Counted from the first letter of the stretch, positions 51,212 to 61,940 are shown. The stretch: 64,000 nucleotides of DNA from Streptococcus mitis bv. 2 str. SK95 (GCF_000222705.1 NZ_AFUB01000033.1:30796-94795), one strand, 5' to 3'. The notes: generated by a model from the letters alone, not told the origin. Program-made: numbers and translations.

Positions 51212-51655
51212 CTAAACCTCATTTTCCTTCTCTTTCAGATTGTCCAAAATGCGTTCCTGATAACTTTCAAACTGGCGAATTTCTTCCTCTGAGAAGCCTT
51301 TATAAAAAATTGCATCTAATTTTTGACTGACACGACTGCCAACTTCTTTCTGAGACCAACCACGCTCCGTCAACTTGACATATTTTTTTCTCTTATCTAT
51401 TCCACATGGGCTAATGATGACCAGGTTTTGCTCCTCAAGTTTCTTTATCATAGTTGTCAGCGTATTATTAGCAAGTCCTGTCACTAGTGCAATATCTGTG
51501 GCTGTAGCACATCCTGTCTCACTATTCCATAAAACCGCTAAAATCTTGCCCTGTTCACTCCGATAAAGGGCTTCAGGATCCTGATTCAGTAACTTTTGAA
51601 AAATCCGCCCATTCAACAAACGAATATGATGGGCTACTAAATGACTATCTTTCAT
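51212..51655 (-). CDS. MarR-family regulator
   Basis: 147 residues with a winged helix: ATDIALVTGLANNTLTTMIKKLEEQNLV (residues about 53-80), the wing ISPCGIDKRKKYVKLTERG, and a C-terminal coil rich in Glu/Lys. It leads the operon with SnoaL, dehydrogenase, proV and proWX, so it probably controls that transcript, perhaps by binding its own promoter. The ribosome site is modest (GAGAGATC before ATG 51655). The effector is unknown. Confidence 0.86.
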   Translation of the reverse strand: MKDSHLVAHHIRLLNGRIFQKLLNQDPEALYRSEQGKILAVLWNSETGCATATDIALVTGLANNTLTTMIKKLEEQNLVIISPCGIDKRKKYVKLTERGWSQKEVGSRVSQKLDAIFYKGFSEEEIRQFESYQERILDNLKEKENEV

Positions 51656-51753
51656 GATCTCTCCATTTTATTTCTATATCGAATTATATTCCATTGTAAT
51701 ACTTATCATTCCATCTGTCAACTATTTCGATTTAGAAATAATTTCCACCAAAC

Positions 51754-51786
51754 AAAAAAAGACCTCCTACCTAAAGTAGAAGATCT
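51754..51786 (-). terminator. Terminator after tacL
   Basis: AGATCTTCTAC and GTAGGAGGTCT pair around TTTAG on the minus strand and are followed by seven T residues. It closes the raffinose and tacL gene block. Confidence 0.85.
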
Positions 51787-51801
51787 CTAATCTTGATCAA
51801 C

Positions 51802-53073
51802 TTAATCTGTCATTTCGGACACCAAGGTTCGATGTTCCAGTGGTAGACTGCACATAACCAACAAGAAGATGAATCCTGATTGTATCCAGAAGAGAGCCAA
51901 GTCAAAAATTCCATGTACAGCGACTACCGTAAGGAAGGAGAGATAAAGACCGATAATTGGTCGTTTACCAGACTCCTGACTCATATCCATCATCATGTGA
52001 ACCGGGATAACCGAAGAAATGGATAGGAGAATGGTTCCAATCAAACCATAACTTAAAATAGTATCGATGTAAAGACTATGCGCGTGTTCGTGGTAGGGTG
52101 CATGGATTCTCGGATAGGAATTCATATAGGTCAGTGGACCCTCACCCCAGATCGGATTTTGTTTAAACAAAGTCATACCCGCATTCCAGATTGAAACACG
52201 CTCCTCCATTGAAGAATCTAGCGTTCCCATACGGACACCCAAATCGCTTGAGAAGAGGAAACAAAGGCCAATCCCGAAAACTCCAATACTGAGCCAGAAG
52301 GCACGCCAGTTTTTAATGGTTGTAAAGAGATAAATGATTGCACCAGCGATGATGGCAGGAAAAGCTGTTCTATTTTGTGTAAAATTCAAACCAAATAGAT
52401 TCACAAAACCTGCTAGCACACAAAAGATTTTTAACCATCTTAACTTCGTCGTTGTAAAGAGGTAAAAGGCAATCATGATACAGAAGCAACAGATAATCCC
52501 ATAGTAGTTAGGATTGAAGAAGGTCACCTCTGCACGGTTTTGGTGCCATACTTGCATATTGGGCGAAAGAAAGGCGTAGTTAAATTTCTTTACAATTTGA
52601 AAATGCTCCAAGGTAGCAAAAGCCGCAGAGAGCACACTACCAAACAAGATTGTCTGCAGTATCAGTCGAAAGAAAGCATGCGTCAGACGTTTCTGGTAAA
52701 AACTAAAGAAAATGAGGAAGAGACACATCAGTAAAGATGCAACCAATCCAAGCCAGTTCTTGGCGACGATGGAGATGATACTACTGTAGGCAATAAAAAA
52801 GAGAAGTACAGGATGTTTGGCTAATCCTTTGATAATTCCCTTCATCTCCCCAGTAACAAGTAAACCTATCAAATATAAAGCAAAGAGAGCTAAGAACAAA
52901 TAAAAAGGTAAAAAGATACTTATGATCATCAAATACAAAAAGAAATCTTTTTTCGAAAGCCCTCTTATCTTATCCAGTAATCCAATTGATTTCAAAACGG
53001 ATCCTTTCTGTTCTGGATTTCTCCAGAAGATAAATGCTAAACTATCTTTTAATTTTACCATTTTTTCCGTCAT
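51802..53073 (-). CDS. tacL: Lipoteichoic acid ligase TacL (RafX), O-antigen-ligase family
   Basis: About 423 residues with some eleven membrane segments. The outer loop carries the Wzy_C/O-antigen ligase pattern GEGPLTYMNSYPRIHAPYHEHAHSLYID with conserved His residues, near 290-320. Immediately after gtfA at the end of the raffinose genes is the location of pneumococcal rafX, later named tacL, whose product attaches teichoic acid chains to a glycolipid anchor. The start is unsure: ATG 53073, 53061 or an upstream 53103 are in frame. Its connection to raffinose use is positional; its role is in the envelope. Confidence 0.85.
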   Translation of the reverse strand: MTEKMVKLKDSLAFIFWRNPEQKGSVLKSIGLLDKIRGLSKKDFFLYLMIISIFLPFYLFLALFALYLIGLLVTGEMKGIIKGLAKHPVLLFFIAYSSIISIVAKNWLGLVASLLMCLFLIFFSFYQKRLTHAFFRLILQTILFGSVLSAAFATLEHFQIVKKFNYAFLSPNMQVWHQNRAEVTFFNPNYYGIICCFCIMIAFYLFTTTKLRWLKIFCVLAGFVNLFGLNFTQNRTAFPAIIAGAIIYLFTTIKNWRAFWLSIGVFGIGLCFLFSSDLGVRMGTLDSSMEERVSIWNAGMTLFKQNPIWGEGPLTYMNSYPRIHAPYHEHAHSLYIDTILSYGLIGTILLSISSVIPVHMMMDMSQESGKRPIIGLYLSFLTVVAVHGIFDLALFWIQSGFIFLLVMCSLPLEHRTLVSEMTD

Positions 53074-53127
53074 TTGGGAACAATGAACACGTTTTCGCCA
53101 CAAAAAAACTCTGTTATTGATATGGTA

Positions 53128-54570
53128 CTAAAACCGAATTTCTCTGCCGTTTTCCACTACTTGATATGTCTGACTTTGCAGATCAATTTCTGCTACTGCT
53201 GTTACGGACTTGTCTTTATTTTGACGTTTGATTACAATGCTGTGAGCTGTTGGTGTTTCAACGTCAATAGTCCCTTCTAGGTCAAAGGCCTCTGATTGAT
53301 TACGGAAAGAAAATAGATTGAGAAGAGACTTCACCACAGGACGTTGAACTTCTTCTTCTATTTCCTCATTGCTATAGTAATGACGATTAATATTTCGACC
53401 TTCTTTGGTTTCTTCTAATAATTTTAAGTCATTTTTTCCTGCTAATAGACCCACATAGTAAACCTGAGGAATGCCTGGAGCAAAAGCTTGAATCAAACGA
53501 GCGAGGAAGTACTTGACATCATCATCTCCAAGCGCAGAATAATAGGTTGAATTGATTTGGTAGATATCTAGATTGTTATACTCTGCACTAGAGTACTTAC
53601 GTTTGACATTCGCTCCAACCTTATAGAGCTCATTTGAAGCATAGTCAATTTCTTCATCTGTCAGGATATCCTTGACATCCACCACTCCAATCCCATCATG
53701 AGTATCTAGTGTCGTAAATTGCTTCATCGGGCTCATCTTTAACCACTTAGCCAAACGCTCTGTTCTGGAACTGTAAAGAGTATAAAGAGTCACCATTGGA
53801 AGGGCAAAATCATAAACATAGTAATCATGGTCCGCTATTTTAAACTGAATCGAATAATGTTCATGAATCTCAGGTAAGAGCTCTGTCCCATACTCAGCTG
53901 CTATATCTCGGACTTTGTCCAATAAATTCCAAATATCTGGTTCCACAAAGAAATCATTGGTATCCAATTTCTTCACTGCATAAGCAAAGGCATCTAGACG
54001 AATCAAATCACACCCGTTACTTGCTAGATGTTGAATCGTCTTACGGATGAATCCCATCGTTACTTCTTTAGTCACATCAAGATCAATCTGCTCCTCACCA
54101 AAGGTATTCCACAAATGTTCTACTGAACCATCCGCAAAAACGATCTCTTGTTTTGGTGCACGATCCTTACGTTTGTAAATTAAATCTACATCAGCTTGTG
54201 TCGGACGATTTTCCGGCCAAAACTTATCCCAGTTTAGAAAGAGATCTTTAAATTCACTAGCTTCATGTTTTTCTTGATAGTCCTTATAATACTTAGATTG
54301 ACGAGAAATATGGTTAATCATAAAGTCAAACATAAGATAATATTTCTCACCTAAACGCTTAACATCCTCCCAATCACCAAACGCTGGATCCACTTCATCA
54401 TAGTCAACTGGTGCAAATCCACGATCACCTGTTGACGGGAAAAATGGTAGAAGGTGAACTCCCCCAATAGCATCGCCAAAATGTTCTTCCAAATTCTCAT
54501 ACAAGTCTTTAAGGTTATTTCCAAGACTATCTGAGTAAGTAATCAACATAGTTTTATTTTGAATGGTCAT
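53128..54570 (-). CDS. gtfA: Sucrose phosphorylase GtfA
   Basis: 480 residues of GH13. It splits sucrose with phosphate into glucose-1-phosphate and fructose. The nucleophile motif is [11 protein letters not shown] near 190 and the acid/base motif LLPEIHEHY near 230. [10 protein letters not shown] near 290 completes the active site. ATG 54570 follows AAAGGAG and gives the known family length; 54600 is less likely. In the raf genes it breaks down sucrose released from raffinose by Aga. Confidence 0.94.
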   Translation of the reverse strand: MTIQNKTMLITYSDSLGNNLKDLYENLEEHFGDAIGGVHLLPFFPSTGDRGFAPVDYDEVDPAFGDWEDVKRLGEKYYLMFDFMINHISRQSKYYKDYQEKHEASEFKDLFLNWDKFWPENRPTQADVDLIYKRKDRAPKQEIVFADGSVEHLWNTFGEEQIDLDVTKEVTMGFIRKTIQHLASNGCDLIRLDAFAYAVKKLDTNDFFVEPDIWNLLDKVRDIAAEYGTELLPEIHEHYSIQFKIADHDYYVYDFALPMVTLYTLYSSRTERLAKWLKMSPMKQFTTLDTHDGIGVVDVKDILTDEEIDYASNELYKVGANVKRKYSSAEYNNLDIYQINSTYYSALGDDDVKYFLARLIQAFAPGIPQVYYVGLLAGKNDLKLLEETKEGRNINRHYYSNEEIEEEVQRPVVKSLLNLFSFRNQSEAFDLEGTIDVETPTAHSIVIKRQNKDKSVTAVAEIDLQSQTYQVVENGREIRF

Positions 54571-54593
54571 AGATGTTCTCCTTTTTCTGATGA

Positions 54594-54738
54594 AAGCCAA
54601 GTCTTATATGACCTGGCTTCGTAAATGAAAGATATTTTTAGATTTTTGTTCAGTACTAATATAGACTACAAGCAACTAAGTACTACTTTCTTTTTTCTAC
54701 ATAGAACTGTCAACAAGCTAAACTGTTCCCTCTATGTA
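54594..54738 (-). promoter_or_regulatory. Two hairpins in the rafG-gtfA gap
   Basis: AAGCCAAGTC (54594-54603) pairs with GACCTGGCTT (54610-54619) just before the gtfA ribosome site. TACATAGA (54698-54705) and TCTATGTA (54731-54738) form perfect 8-bp arms further upstream. Neither ends in a clear T run on the minus strand. They could adjust the level or stability of gtfA-tacL mRNA against rafEFG. Confidence 0.5.
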
Positions 54739-54766
54739 TGGAATTATAGATTCCCTAAGCACTTTC

Positions 54767-55600
54767 TTACTTCACTGCCCCATTACTCATTCCTGAAATG
54801 ATATGTTTTTGGAAGATGAGGTAGACAATGGTTATCGTTACAATTCCCACAATATAAGATGCAAAACTTGGACCATAGTCATTGAAGTACTGACCTTGGT
54901 AGTTGTATTGGAAGAGAGGTAAAGTCCACATCTTGGAATCCTTATTCAGAATCAACAGTGGCAACATAAAGTCATTCCAGAACCAGAGAGCATTGATAAT
55001 CAAAGTTGTCGCATGCATGGGCTTCAACATTGGAAAAATGATTCGACGATAAATTGTAAAACGATCAGCCCCATCAATTTCCGCAGCTTCATCCAAACTA
55101 TCTGGTACACTGATTTTTATATAACCAACATACAAGAAGAGAGTCTGTGGAATAGCATAAGTTAGGTAGAGTATTACTAGCCCCCACATATTTGCTAGAC
55201 CGAGTTTACTCATCATAACTGTGATGGGAATCATAATCACCTGAAATGGAACAAATATCCCTAAGATCAAGAGCGAATACATAATTGCAAAGGCTTTTTT
55301 CTTGGACATGTTTCGAGCAATGGAATAAGCTGCAGCTGGTATAAAGAAAGCTACTACAATCAATGATAACACCGTAATAACAGCTGAATTCCAGAAATAG
55401 CCTCCAATTCCATCCGAAATCAATCGTTCATAATTACTCAACGTAAAAGGATTGGGCAAACTAAAGAAATGATTCATGATATCCTTAGTTGTCTTGAAAG
55501 AACTAAATACTGTTACCAACAAAGGAACAAGTATAAGAATACCACCGACTATCAAGAGGACGTATTTCCAAAACTGATTCAATTTTTCTTCTTTTTTCAT
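54767..55600 (-). CDS. rafG: Raffinose/multiple-sugar ABC permease RafG
   Basis: 277 residues of the MalG type with six membrane segments. The EAA loop ESLDEAAEIDGADRFTIYRRIIFPML is near residues 175-200 and contacts the ATPase. ATG 55600 (MKKEEKLNQF) is supported by GAGGAG eight bases upstream; an in-frame start at 55627 is weaker. It partners RafF. It overlaps nothing and sits 16 bp after rafF. Confidence 0.92.
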   Translation of the reverse strand: MKKEEKLNQFWKYVLLIVGGILILVPLLVTVFSSFKTTKDIMNHFFSLPNPFTLSNYERLISDGIGGYFWNSAVITVLSLIVVAFFIPAAAYSIARNMSKKKAFAIMYSLLILGIFVPFQVIMIPITVMMSKLGLANMWGLVILYLTYAIPQTLFLYVGYIKISVPDSLDEAAEIDGADRFTIYRRIIFPMLKPMHATTLIINALWFWNDFMLPLLILNKDSKMWTLPLFQYNYQGQYFNDYGPSFASYIVGIVTITIVYLIFQKHIISGMSNGAVK

Positions 55601-55616
55601 GTGTAGGACTCCTCTA

Positions 55617-56489
55617 TTAGATTTCAAATTTCTTTGATAGTTTGATTTGGATCAGAGAAACAATTCCAATAATTAAGAATAAAATCAAGGCAATTGCATT
55701 CGCATATCCATATTGATTACTCTTGAAAGCATAGTTGTAGACTAACAGTCCAAGAGACGTTGTAGCATTATTTGGACCACCACTCGTCAAGGCAAAAATT
55801 TGGTCAAAGGCTGTCAAACCAGACTTAAGAGCCAAGATAAAAACCATTGAGATCGTTGGCAGTAAATAGGGCAATTCAATCTTCCAAAAGGTTTGTTTAC
55901 TTGTTGCACCATCAATTGATGCTGCCTCTAAAATATCAGTTGGAATACTCTGAAGACCAGCAAGAAAGAGAATGATTGGCATTGCTACTCCTTGCCATAG
56001 AAGAACAAAAATAGTTGCCACTACCGCTCCGACAGGTGTTCCTAATAGACTCTCTTGTAGAAAACCAATCCCTAAAATTTTTCCAATCGTTGGAAGACCA
56101 TAGTTGAAGAATTGTTTAAAAATCAAGGAAACTGTCAAACCAGACAAAACAGCTGGGAAAAAGAACCAAGCTCTAAAGAAGGTCTGCCCCTTCATCTTCG
56201 AATTTAAGGCTCGTGCCACAACCACCCCAATCGTAATCTCTCCAATAATCAATGCCAGAGTTAAAATCAAAGTAAAGGCTATGGCTGTGAAGAATTTCCC
56301 ATCAATCATCAGCAATTTGTAGTTATTTAAACCAACAAATTTATAATTATAGGTCAATCCAGTCCAGTTAGTCAAACTATAGAAAGCACCTTGTACCATT
56401 GGAAAGTAAAAGAAGATAGCTTGTAAAGCAAGCGGGATGAGCAAAAATGTCCAACCCCAGTATTTATTTAAAAATTTTCGAATAGCCAT
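55617..56489 (-). CDS. rafF: Raffinose/multiple-sugar ABC permease RafF
   Basis: 290 residues of the MalF type with six membrane segments and the EAA loop TDILEAASIDGATSKQTFWKIELPYLLPT near 185-213. It forms the transport channel with RafG for raffinose, stachyose and melibiose. GGAG precedes ATG 56489, 10 bases away. It lies between rafE (18 bp) and rafG (16 bp). Confidence 0.92.
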   Translation of the reverse strand: MAIRKFLNKYWGWTFLLIPLALQAIFFYFPMVQGAFYSLTNWTGLTYNYKFVGLNNYKLLMIDGKFFTAIAFTLILTLALIIGEITIGVVVARALNSKMKGQTFFRAWFFFPAVLSGLTVSLIFKQFFNYGLPTIGKILGIGFLQESLLGTPVGAVVATIFVLLWQGVAMPIILFLAGLQSIPTDILEAASIDGATSKQTFWKIELPYLLPTISMVFILALKSGLTAFDQIFALTSGGPNNATTSLGLLVYNYAFKSNQYGYANAIALILFLIIGIVSLIQIKLSKKFEI

Positions 56490-56507
56490 GTCATCTTAAC
56501 TCCTATT

Positions 56508-57758
56508 CTAGTCCAAATCTGCCTTCATTGGATTAAAGAAAGCATTGAGATTCTTTGCCATATTTTTCAGATTTTTATCCATCAGGTAACCTGTACTTAG
56601 ATTAAAAAAGTCTTCTTCAGAGTTCCAGCGTTGGCCCAACCAAACATAATGTTTGTCCGTAAATGCCAGTTTAGAAATAGCTGCAAGCGCTGAATCTTCT
56701 TTTTCCTGTATGCCTTTCACCGCAACTGGTGATCCATCTACATCATAATATGACTGCATAGCTTTTGGACTAGTCATATAACTGATAAATTCTTCGGTTT
56801 CTTTCGGATGTTTAGTAGTAGCCGAAGTTGATAATGCCATGTCCCCTGCACCAACAGTAACTTCTTTTCCTACTTCTTCTCCTGGGAAGGCAAACATCCC
56901 CACCTCAAATTTTGGATCCTGTTGATTAATTGCCGCTAATGCCCATGATCCTTGTGGCATCATCAAAGCTGTTTCACTCGAAAATGCTACCACCGCATCA
57001 TTATAAGAAGCACCACGCCAACCATCTTGAGCATTATCTGCCAATAAATCTAGTCGTTCTGCATCGGCTTTTAAAATAGCATCATCTGCAGAGATAGCGT
57101 TTGGTTTTGAAAAGCGAAGGTAGTTATTAGCCGCATCTCCACTACCTGTAATAGTGATGAGAGAAAGTTGGTGGTAACCATTTAATGTCCAGCCTTCATT
57201 GCCTGCAACTGCAAATGGAGAATTCCCACTATCTTTTATCTTTTTAACAATCTCTTGAAACTCTTTAAAAGTCTTCGGCTCCTCAAGTCCTAATTCTTTA
57301 AACTTCGTTTTATTGTAATAGATTCCATAAAGGTTAGCTGTTAAGGGCACACTATAAACCTTGTTATTGATTGCATACTTTTCGGCATAGTCGTTCTTGA
57401 TGTTCTCAAGATAAGATTTCCCTGTCATATCTGCAAAATAACCTGCTTTTGCCCACTCCTGAAAATCCATATTTTGAGGATAGATATTAATAATATCTGG
57501 AACATCTCCTGATAAAATCCGAGTCTTCAGAACAATTCCAGCTGCGGGAACAGTCGTCAGTTTTACATCAATAGTAGGATGATCCTTTTCAAAATCATCC
57601 ACTATCCTTTGCAAGGTATCTGCCATCTCGGTCTTCTGGTTAAAAAACTCAATCGTTACCTTGCCATCAGTTGACTCCTCTTGACTACTACAAGCTGACA
57701 GTCCCAAAAGGCAGAGTCCTGTAGTAGCAATTAAGCTCATCTTTTTATACCATCTCAT
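56508..57758 (-). CDS. rafE: Raffinose ABC transporter substrate-binding lipoprotein RafE
   Basis: 416 residues. A lipoprotein signal (MSLIATTGLCLLGLSACSS) has the lipobox LSAC, with lipidation at Cys 23 or nearby. The body is a family 1 solute-binding protein (FFNQKTEMADTLQRIVDDFEKDHP, then YNDAVVAFSSETALMMPQGSW). It captures alpha-galactosides at the cell surface for RafFG. AAGGAG precedes ATG 57758. It is 12 bp after aga. Confidence 0.93.
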   Translation of the reverse strand: MRWYKKMSLIATTGLCLLGLSACSSQEESTDGKVTIEFFNQKTEMADTLQRIVDDFEKDHPTIDVKLTTVPAAGIVLKTRILSGDVPDIINIYPQNMDFQEWAKAGYFADMTGKSYLENIKNDYAEKYAINNKVYSVPLTANLYGIYYNKTKFKELGLEEPKTFKEFQEIVKKIKDSGNSPFAVAGNEGWTLNGYHQLSLITITGSGDAANNYLRFSKPNAISADDAILKADAERLDLLADNAQDGWRGASYNDAVVAFSSETALMMPQGSWALAAINQQDPKFEVGMFAFPGEEVGKEVTVGAGDMALSTSATTKHPKETEEFISYMTSPKAMQSYYDVDGSPVAVKGIQEKEDSALAAISKLAFTDKHYVWLGQRWNSEEDFFNLSTGYLMDKNLKNMAKNLNAFFNPMKADLD

Positions 57759-57770
57759 GATTTTATCTCC

Positions 57771-59933
57771 TTATCTTCTAATGAAATGTAACTGCCTGCT
57801 GAGATAATCTCCCTGCGGAAGCTCCATAGTAATACCCGCATACATGAGTTCTGCACCTGAGTAAACTACACCATTTTCCTGTAATTCATACCATCCCTCT
57901 TCATCCAAATCTTTTAACTTTAAAGTTGTTTCCATTGTTTCCACAACTGATAAGACTCGGACGTAGGTTACAATCGTTTGATTTTCATAGTTAAATTGTA
58001 CAGCTGCTTCATTGGATGCAGCATCGGGATTGATTAACCTATACTGATTTCCCAACTGGACTACTGGCCGCAATTCTTTATACAAGTTCACCTGATTAGC
58101 AATCTCAGCCTTCTCTTCATCTGATAAACTTGTCAAATCAAGCTCATAACCCAGATTTCCCATCATTGCCACATGACCACGAGTTTCCAATGGTGTCATT
58201 CGTCCCATCTGATGATTCGGTACTGCTGACACATGAGCTCCCATGGAAATGGTTGGATAGAGATAAGATGAGCCGTATTGAATTGGTAAACGTGCTATAG
58301 CATCAGTATTATCACTAGCCCAGACTTGTGGGAAATAACGCATCATACCAAGATCATTTCGTCCTCCACCACCAGAGCAGGACTCAAAGAGAATATGGCT
58401 GTGCTTCTCTGTCAGATAAGAAACAAGTTCATAAAGTCCTAACATGTACCGATGAGATTGCATTTGTGTCTCTAGATAGTTCGAACCATTCCCTAGGTTA
58501 GTAATATTACGATTCATATCCCATTTGATGTAGTCAATATCATGATGAGAGAGGAGTTCATCTAAGACATTTTTCAAATATTCCACTACCTGGGGATTGG
58601 CAAGATTAAGTACTAATTGATTTCTAGAATAGGTATGCTCATAACCTGAAACCTGAATAGCCCAGTCAGGATGTTTGCAATACAAATCGCTATCTACAGA
58701 AATCATTTCAGGTTCTAACCAAAGCCCAAACTGCAAACCTCTTTCATGGATGGCTGAAATCAGACTTTCAAGACTTCCACCCAATTTTTTCTCATTAACA
58801 ACCCAATCACCTAAAGCACGATTATCATCAAAGCGATTGCCAAACCACCCATCATCTAATACAAAAAGTTCAATTCCAACTTTCTTAGCCTCATCTGCCA
58901 ATTCTAACAGTTTTTCTCTCTGAAAGTCAAAGTAAGTTGCTTCCCAGTTATTGATTAGAATTGGACGTTCTTTTTTAGAAAACTGACTTGGCATAATGTG
59001 CTTAAGTACAAAATTTTGACTTTCATGGCTAATACCAGTTAATCCCTTATCTGAATAGGTCACTAAAGCTACCGGTGTTTCAAAATTTTCCTCAGGATTT
59101 AACTTCCAAGAAAAGTTTTCTGGGTTAATGCCAATAGCCACCCGAACTTCATTCAACTGATTCTTTTGAACAAAAGCTTCAAAGTTTCCACTATACAGTA
59201 GTTGCAGGGCAAACACATTCCCAGCATCCTCTGTGACTCCTTGATCACATAATAGAAGAGCTGGTGTTTGAGCATGACCAGAAGCACCACGGTTCGAACT
59301 AATTGAAAAGATTCCTTGTTCTACCTGTTGACGTCGAACAGTCTTTTCACGAGCATAAGCTCCCTGTAAAGTCACTATTTCGTAAGCTGCAGCAGGAAAA
59401 TCAGCCATGAAAGAAAAGTCCTTATGAATGACAACTTCCTGATTGCTATTATTCTCCAATTTGCTGTAGCTAGCAATTGTCGCATCATTTTCAAAAGCTG
59501 TATAATACAAAGTCAGACTAAGTTTAGCTTGAGGATCTTTTAAAATCAAGACAAGCGTCTCTGTATCATCCATGCTGTGAGGAGAAGGTAAGCCCTGTGG
59601 ACCATTCTGACCTTTTAAAATCTTTGCTTCTACAAATCGAAAGTCTGTTACTTCAGTTTCATCGTGCTGAACCTGTAAAGTTGGTTTTCTAAAGTCACCC
59701 AAACCATGTTGTCCAAAAATTTGACGTTGCGTATCCAAACTAAAAGTTCGATTAGTAGCTGTTGGATTAGGTGAAAAAGCATGATCGCGTTCATAAACAC
59801 TATTAGCTCCTCTATAGTTCTTAATAGTCTTTCCTAAATGTTTTAATAATAAGAACCCATCCCTATTTTCAATAATCAAACTTAAACCTTTACTCTCAAC
59901 GTAAAATAGATTATTCTCTATCCGAATTCCCAT
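57771..59933 (-). CDS. aga: Alpha-galactosidase Aga (GH36)
   Basis: 720 residues of GH36. It removes galactose from raffinose and similar sugars. KWDMNRNIT near residues 465-473 holds the nucleophile Asp and [27 protein letters not shown] near 515-540 the acid/base region. Length fits the family. ATG 59933 with a perfect AGGTGAT before it is preferred to 59972. It is the first gene of the raf operon and diverges from rafR. No signal peptide is seen, so it acts in the cytoplasm on sugars imported by RafEFG. Confidence 0.95.
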   Translation of the reverse strand: MGIRIENNLFYVESKGLSLIIENRDGFLLLKHLGKTIKNYRGANSVYERDHAFSPNPTATNRTFSLDTQRQIFGQHGLGDFRKPTLQVQHDETEVTDFRFVEAKILKGQNGPQGLPSPHSMDDTETLVLILKDPQAKLSLTLYYTAFENDATIASYSKLENNSNQEVVIHKDFSFMADFPAAAYEIVTLQGAYAREKTVRRQQVEQGIFSISSNRGASGHAQTPALLLCDQGVTEDAGNVFALQLLYSGNFEAFVQKNQLNEVRVAIGINPENFSWKLNPEENFETPVALVTYSDKGLTGISHESQNFVLKHIMPSQFSKKERPILINNWEATYFDFQREKLLELADEAKKVGIELFVLDDGWFGNRFDDNRALGDWVVNEKKLGGSLESLISAIHERGLQFGLWLEPEMISVDSDLYCKHPDWAIQVSGYEHTYSRNQLVLNLANPQVVEYLKNVLDELLSHHDIDYIKWDMNRNITNLGNGSNYLETQMQSHRYMLGLYELVSYLTEKHSHILFESCSGGGGRNDLGMMRYFPQVWASDNTDAIARLPIQYGSSYLYPTISMGAHVSAVPNHQMGRMTPLETRGHVAMMGNLGYELDLTSLSDEEKAEIANQVNLYKELRPVVQLGNQYRLINPDAASNEAAVQFNYENQTIVTYVRVLSVVETMETTLKLKDLDEEGWYELQENGVVYSGAELMYAGITMELPQGDYLSRQLHFIRR

Positions 59934-59962
59934 ATATATCACCTCATCGATTTCCTGATAAA

Positions 59963-59991
59963 ATTTTAGCAAATAAAAGCGCTTTCTAAAA
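59963..59991 (-). promoter_or_regulatory. aga promoter containing a cre-like site
   Basis: On the minus strand TTTTAG (59991-59986), 17 bases, TAAAAT (59968-59963). AGAAAGCGCTTTTA (59987-59974) fits the cre consensus at 12 of 14 positions and lies inside the spacer, where CcpA binding would block polymerase. The rafR start is only about 50 bp away on the other strand. Confidence 0.6.
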
Positions 59992-60040
59992 TAGAAAAAT
60001 GTCTACAAAGTATGGTAAAATGTTAGGTAGGAGGTGGCAC

Positions 60041-60901
60041 ATGCTCGTTTTTTCAGAATACCAGACTGGAACAATTGATCTTTCTCTTAGCTTTTACGGT
60101 TATGAAGAATGTACGCCTAACTACTCTTTTGGCCCAGCTATTCGAGATACCTATGTACTACATTACATTACTAAAGGGAAAGGTCAATTCCATTATAAGG
60201 GGAAAATTGTTGATTTAAAGGCAGGAGATTTCTTTTTACTAAAACCAGATGAATTAACCTTCTATCAAGCAGATAGCCAGAATCCTTGGGCTTACTACTG
60301 GTTAGGGATTACTGGAGGGAGGGCACCTGACTATTTTGCTCTATCTCAAATTTCTGACCAATCCTACCTCATCCAGTCAAATAACTGTCATACACAAACA
60401 ACTGCAAAACTCATCTCAGATATTGTCCGTTTCGCTCAGATTACAAAATCAAATGAATTGGCTCAACTCCACATCATGGGACAACTCCATGAACTAATGT
60501 TTCATCTAGGAACTATTGCTCCCAATCAGAAAAGAAAGAATATTTCATCAACCCACCAACTCTATCTTGACTGCAAACGATTGATAGATAGTCACTATCC
60601 ACAATCGCTCACCATTCAAGATTTAGCTAAAGAGCTATCGGTTCATAGAAGTTACTTAACTAGTGTGTTTAAAGAATTTCACCAACTCTCTCCAAAAGAG
60701 TATCTACTCTACGTTCGGATGCATCGTGCACAACAACTTCTGGAACATACTGAAGAATCTATTAAAGTCATTGCGTACTCCGTCGGTTTTTCAGATCCAC
60801 TCCATTTCTCAAAAGCCTACAAGCAGTTTTTTCATAAAACACCGAGTCAAACTCGAAAAGAACTCTCTCACTCCCTCTTAGCTAGAAAGGAAAATCAATG
60901 A
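60041..60901 (+). CDS. rafR: Raffinose operon activator RafR (AraC family)
   Basis: 286 residues. The N-terminal cupin-like sensing domain (YVLHYITKGKGQFHYKGKI) is followed by a C-terminal double helix-turn-helix (TIQDLAKELSVHRSYLTSVFKEF and IKVIAYSVGFSDPLHFSKAYKQFF, about residues 200-275). ATG 60041 after AGGAGGTG gives the known length; an upstream ATG at 59999 lacks a site. It activates the raf genes in response to alpha-galactosides. It overlaps birA by 4 bp. Confidence 0.92.
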   Translation: MLVFSEYQTGTIDLSLSFYGYEECTPNYSFGPAIRDTYVLHYITKGKGQFHYKGKIVDLKAGDFFLLKPDELTFYQADSQNPWAYYWLGITGGRAPDYFALSQISDQSYLIQSNNCHTQTTAKLISDIVRFAQITKSNELAQLHIMGQLHELMFHLGTIAPNQKRKNISSTHQLYLDCKRLIDSHYPQSLTIQDLAKELSVHRSYLTSVFKEFHQLSPKEYLLYVRMHRAQQLLEHTEESIKVIAYSVGFSDPLHFSKAYKQFFHKTPSQTRKELSHSLLARKENQ

Positions 60902-61835
60902 AATCACACCAACTAGTTTACCAAATATTAGCTAGAGAAAACGATTATGTTAGCGGAGAAAAAATCGGAGAAGAACTGAATTTAAGCCGTACATCCATAT
61001 GGAAAGCGATCCAACGTCTTCAACAAGAAGGCCTAGAAATTGACAGTATCAAAAATAGAGGATACAAGCTCATTCAAGGCGATCTGATATTGCCTGATTT
61101 GATTCAGGAGAAAACCAACTTAACCATTCGCTACAAACCTGAAACAAAATCTACTCAAACAGATGCAAAAGAAGGTATTGAAGGTGGAAGCCAGGGAAAT
61201 AGTCTCTATCTTTCCACATATCAAACAGCAGGTCGTGGTCGCTTTCAACGCCCTTACTACTCTCCTGCTCAGGGAGGTATTTATATGTCATTACATATTC
61301 AGCCAAATCTCACCTATGACCAGCTTCCTGCCTACACATTACTTACAGCAGGTGCCATTTACAAAGCTATTAAAAACCTCACCTTGATTGACGTGGGTAT
61401 CAAATGGGTAAATGATATCTACTTTAAAATAAAAAAATAGCAGGTATCCTCACCGAAGCCATGACGTCCGTGGAAACAGGCCTAGTAACAGACGTCATTA
61501 TCGGCGTTGGAATCAACTTTGCCATCAGCGATTTTCCCAAAGAGATAAAAGAAAAAGCTGGAAGTCTCTTTACACCACCAGCTCCTATCACACGAAACGA
61601 ACTAATCTCAGAAATTTGGCGTTGTTTCTACCAAACAGCACCCGAAGAACTACTCTATCTTTATAAAGAACACTCTCTTGTTCTAGGAAGAGAGGTCAGT
61701 TTTATCCAAGATCGGACTGAAAAAAAAGGAGTTGCCAAAGACATCTCCGACAAAGGACAACTCCTTATCCAGCTTGATGACCAGACAGAAATCTGGCTCA
61801 ATAGTGGTGAAATCTCACTCACTAGCTGGACTTAA
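60898..61835 (+). pseudogene. birA: Biotin-protein ligase BirA, frameshifted
   Basis: The N-terminal winged helix (GEELNLSRTSIWKAIQRLQQEGLEI) and the catalytic core start (STYQTAGRGRFQRPYYSPAQGGIYMSL) are present, then the frame stops at 61440. The second half (AGILTEAMTSVETGLVTDVIIGVGINF onward) is in another frame to 61835. One extra A in the A7 run near 61431-61437 would join them into a normal 312-residue protein. BirA attaches biotin to carboxyl carriers such as acetyl-CoA carboxylase, so true loss would be costly. A sequencing or slippage error is thus likely. It overlaps rafR by 4 bp. Confidence 0.88.
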
Positions 61836-61839
61836 TAAC

Positions 61840-61892
61840 AGCACTATATGGTGTCTAGAACCTCAACTAGTAACATCATATAGTGCTTTTTG
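61840..61892 (+). terminator. Terminator after birA
   Basis: AGCACTATATG (61840-61850) and CATATAGTGCT (61877-61887) are perfect 11-bp arms around a 26-base loop, followed by TTTT. The long loop is unusual for a terminator. Confidence 0.7.
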
Positions 61893-61940
61893 AATGCAGA
61901 AAGCAACTGATATATAAATAACTGGCTTCCTACCAACACT

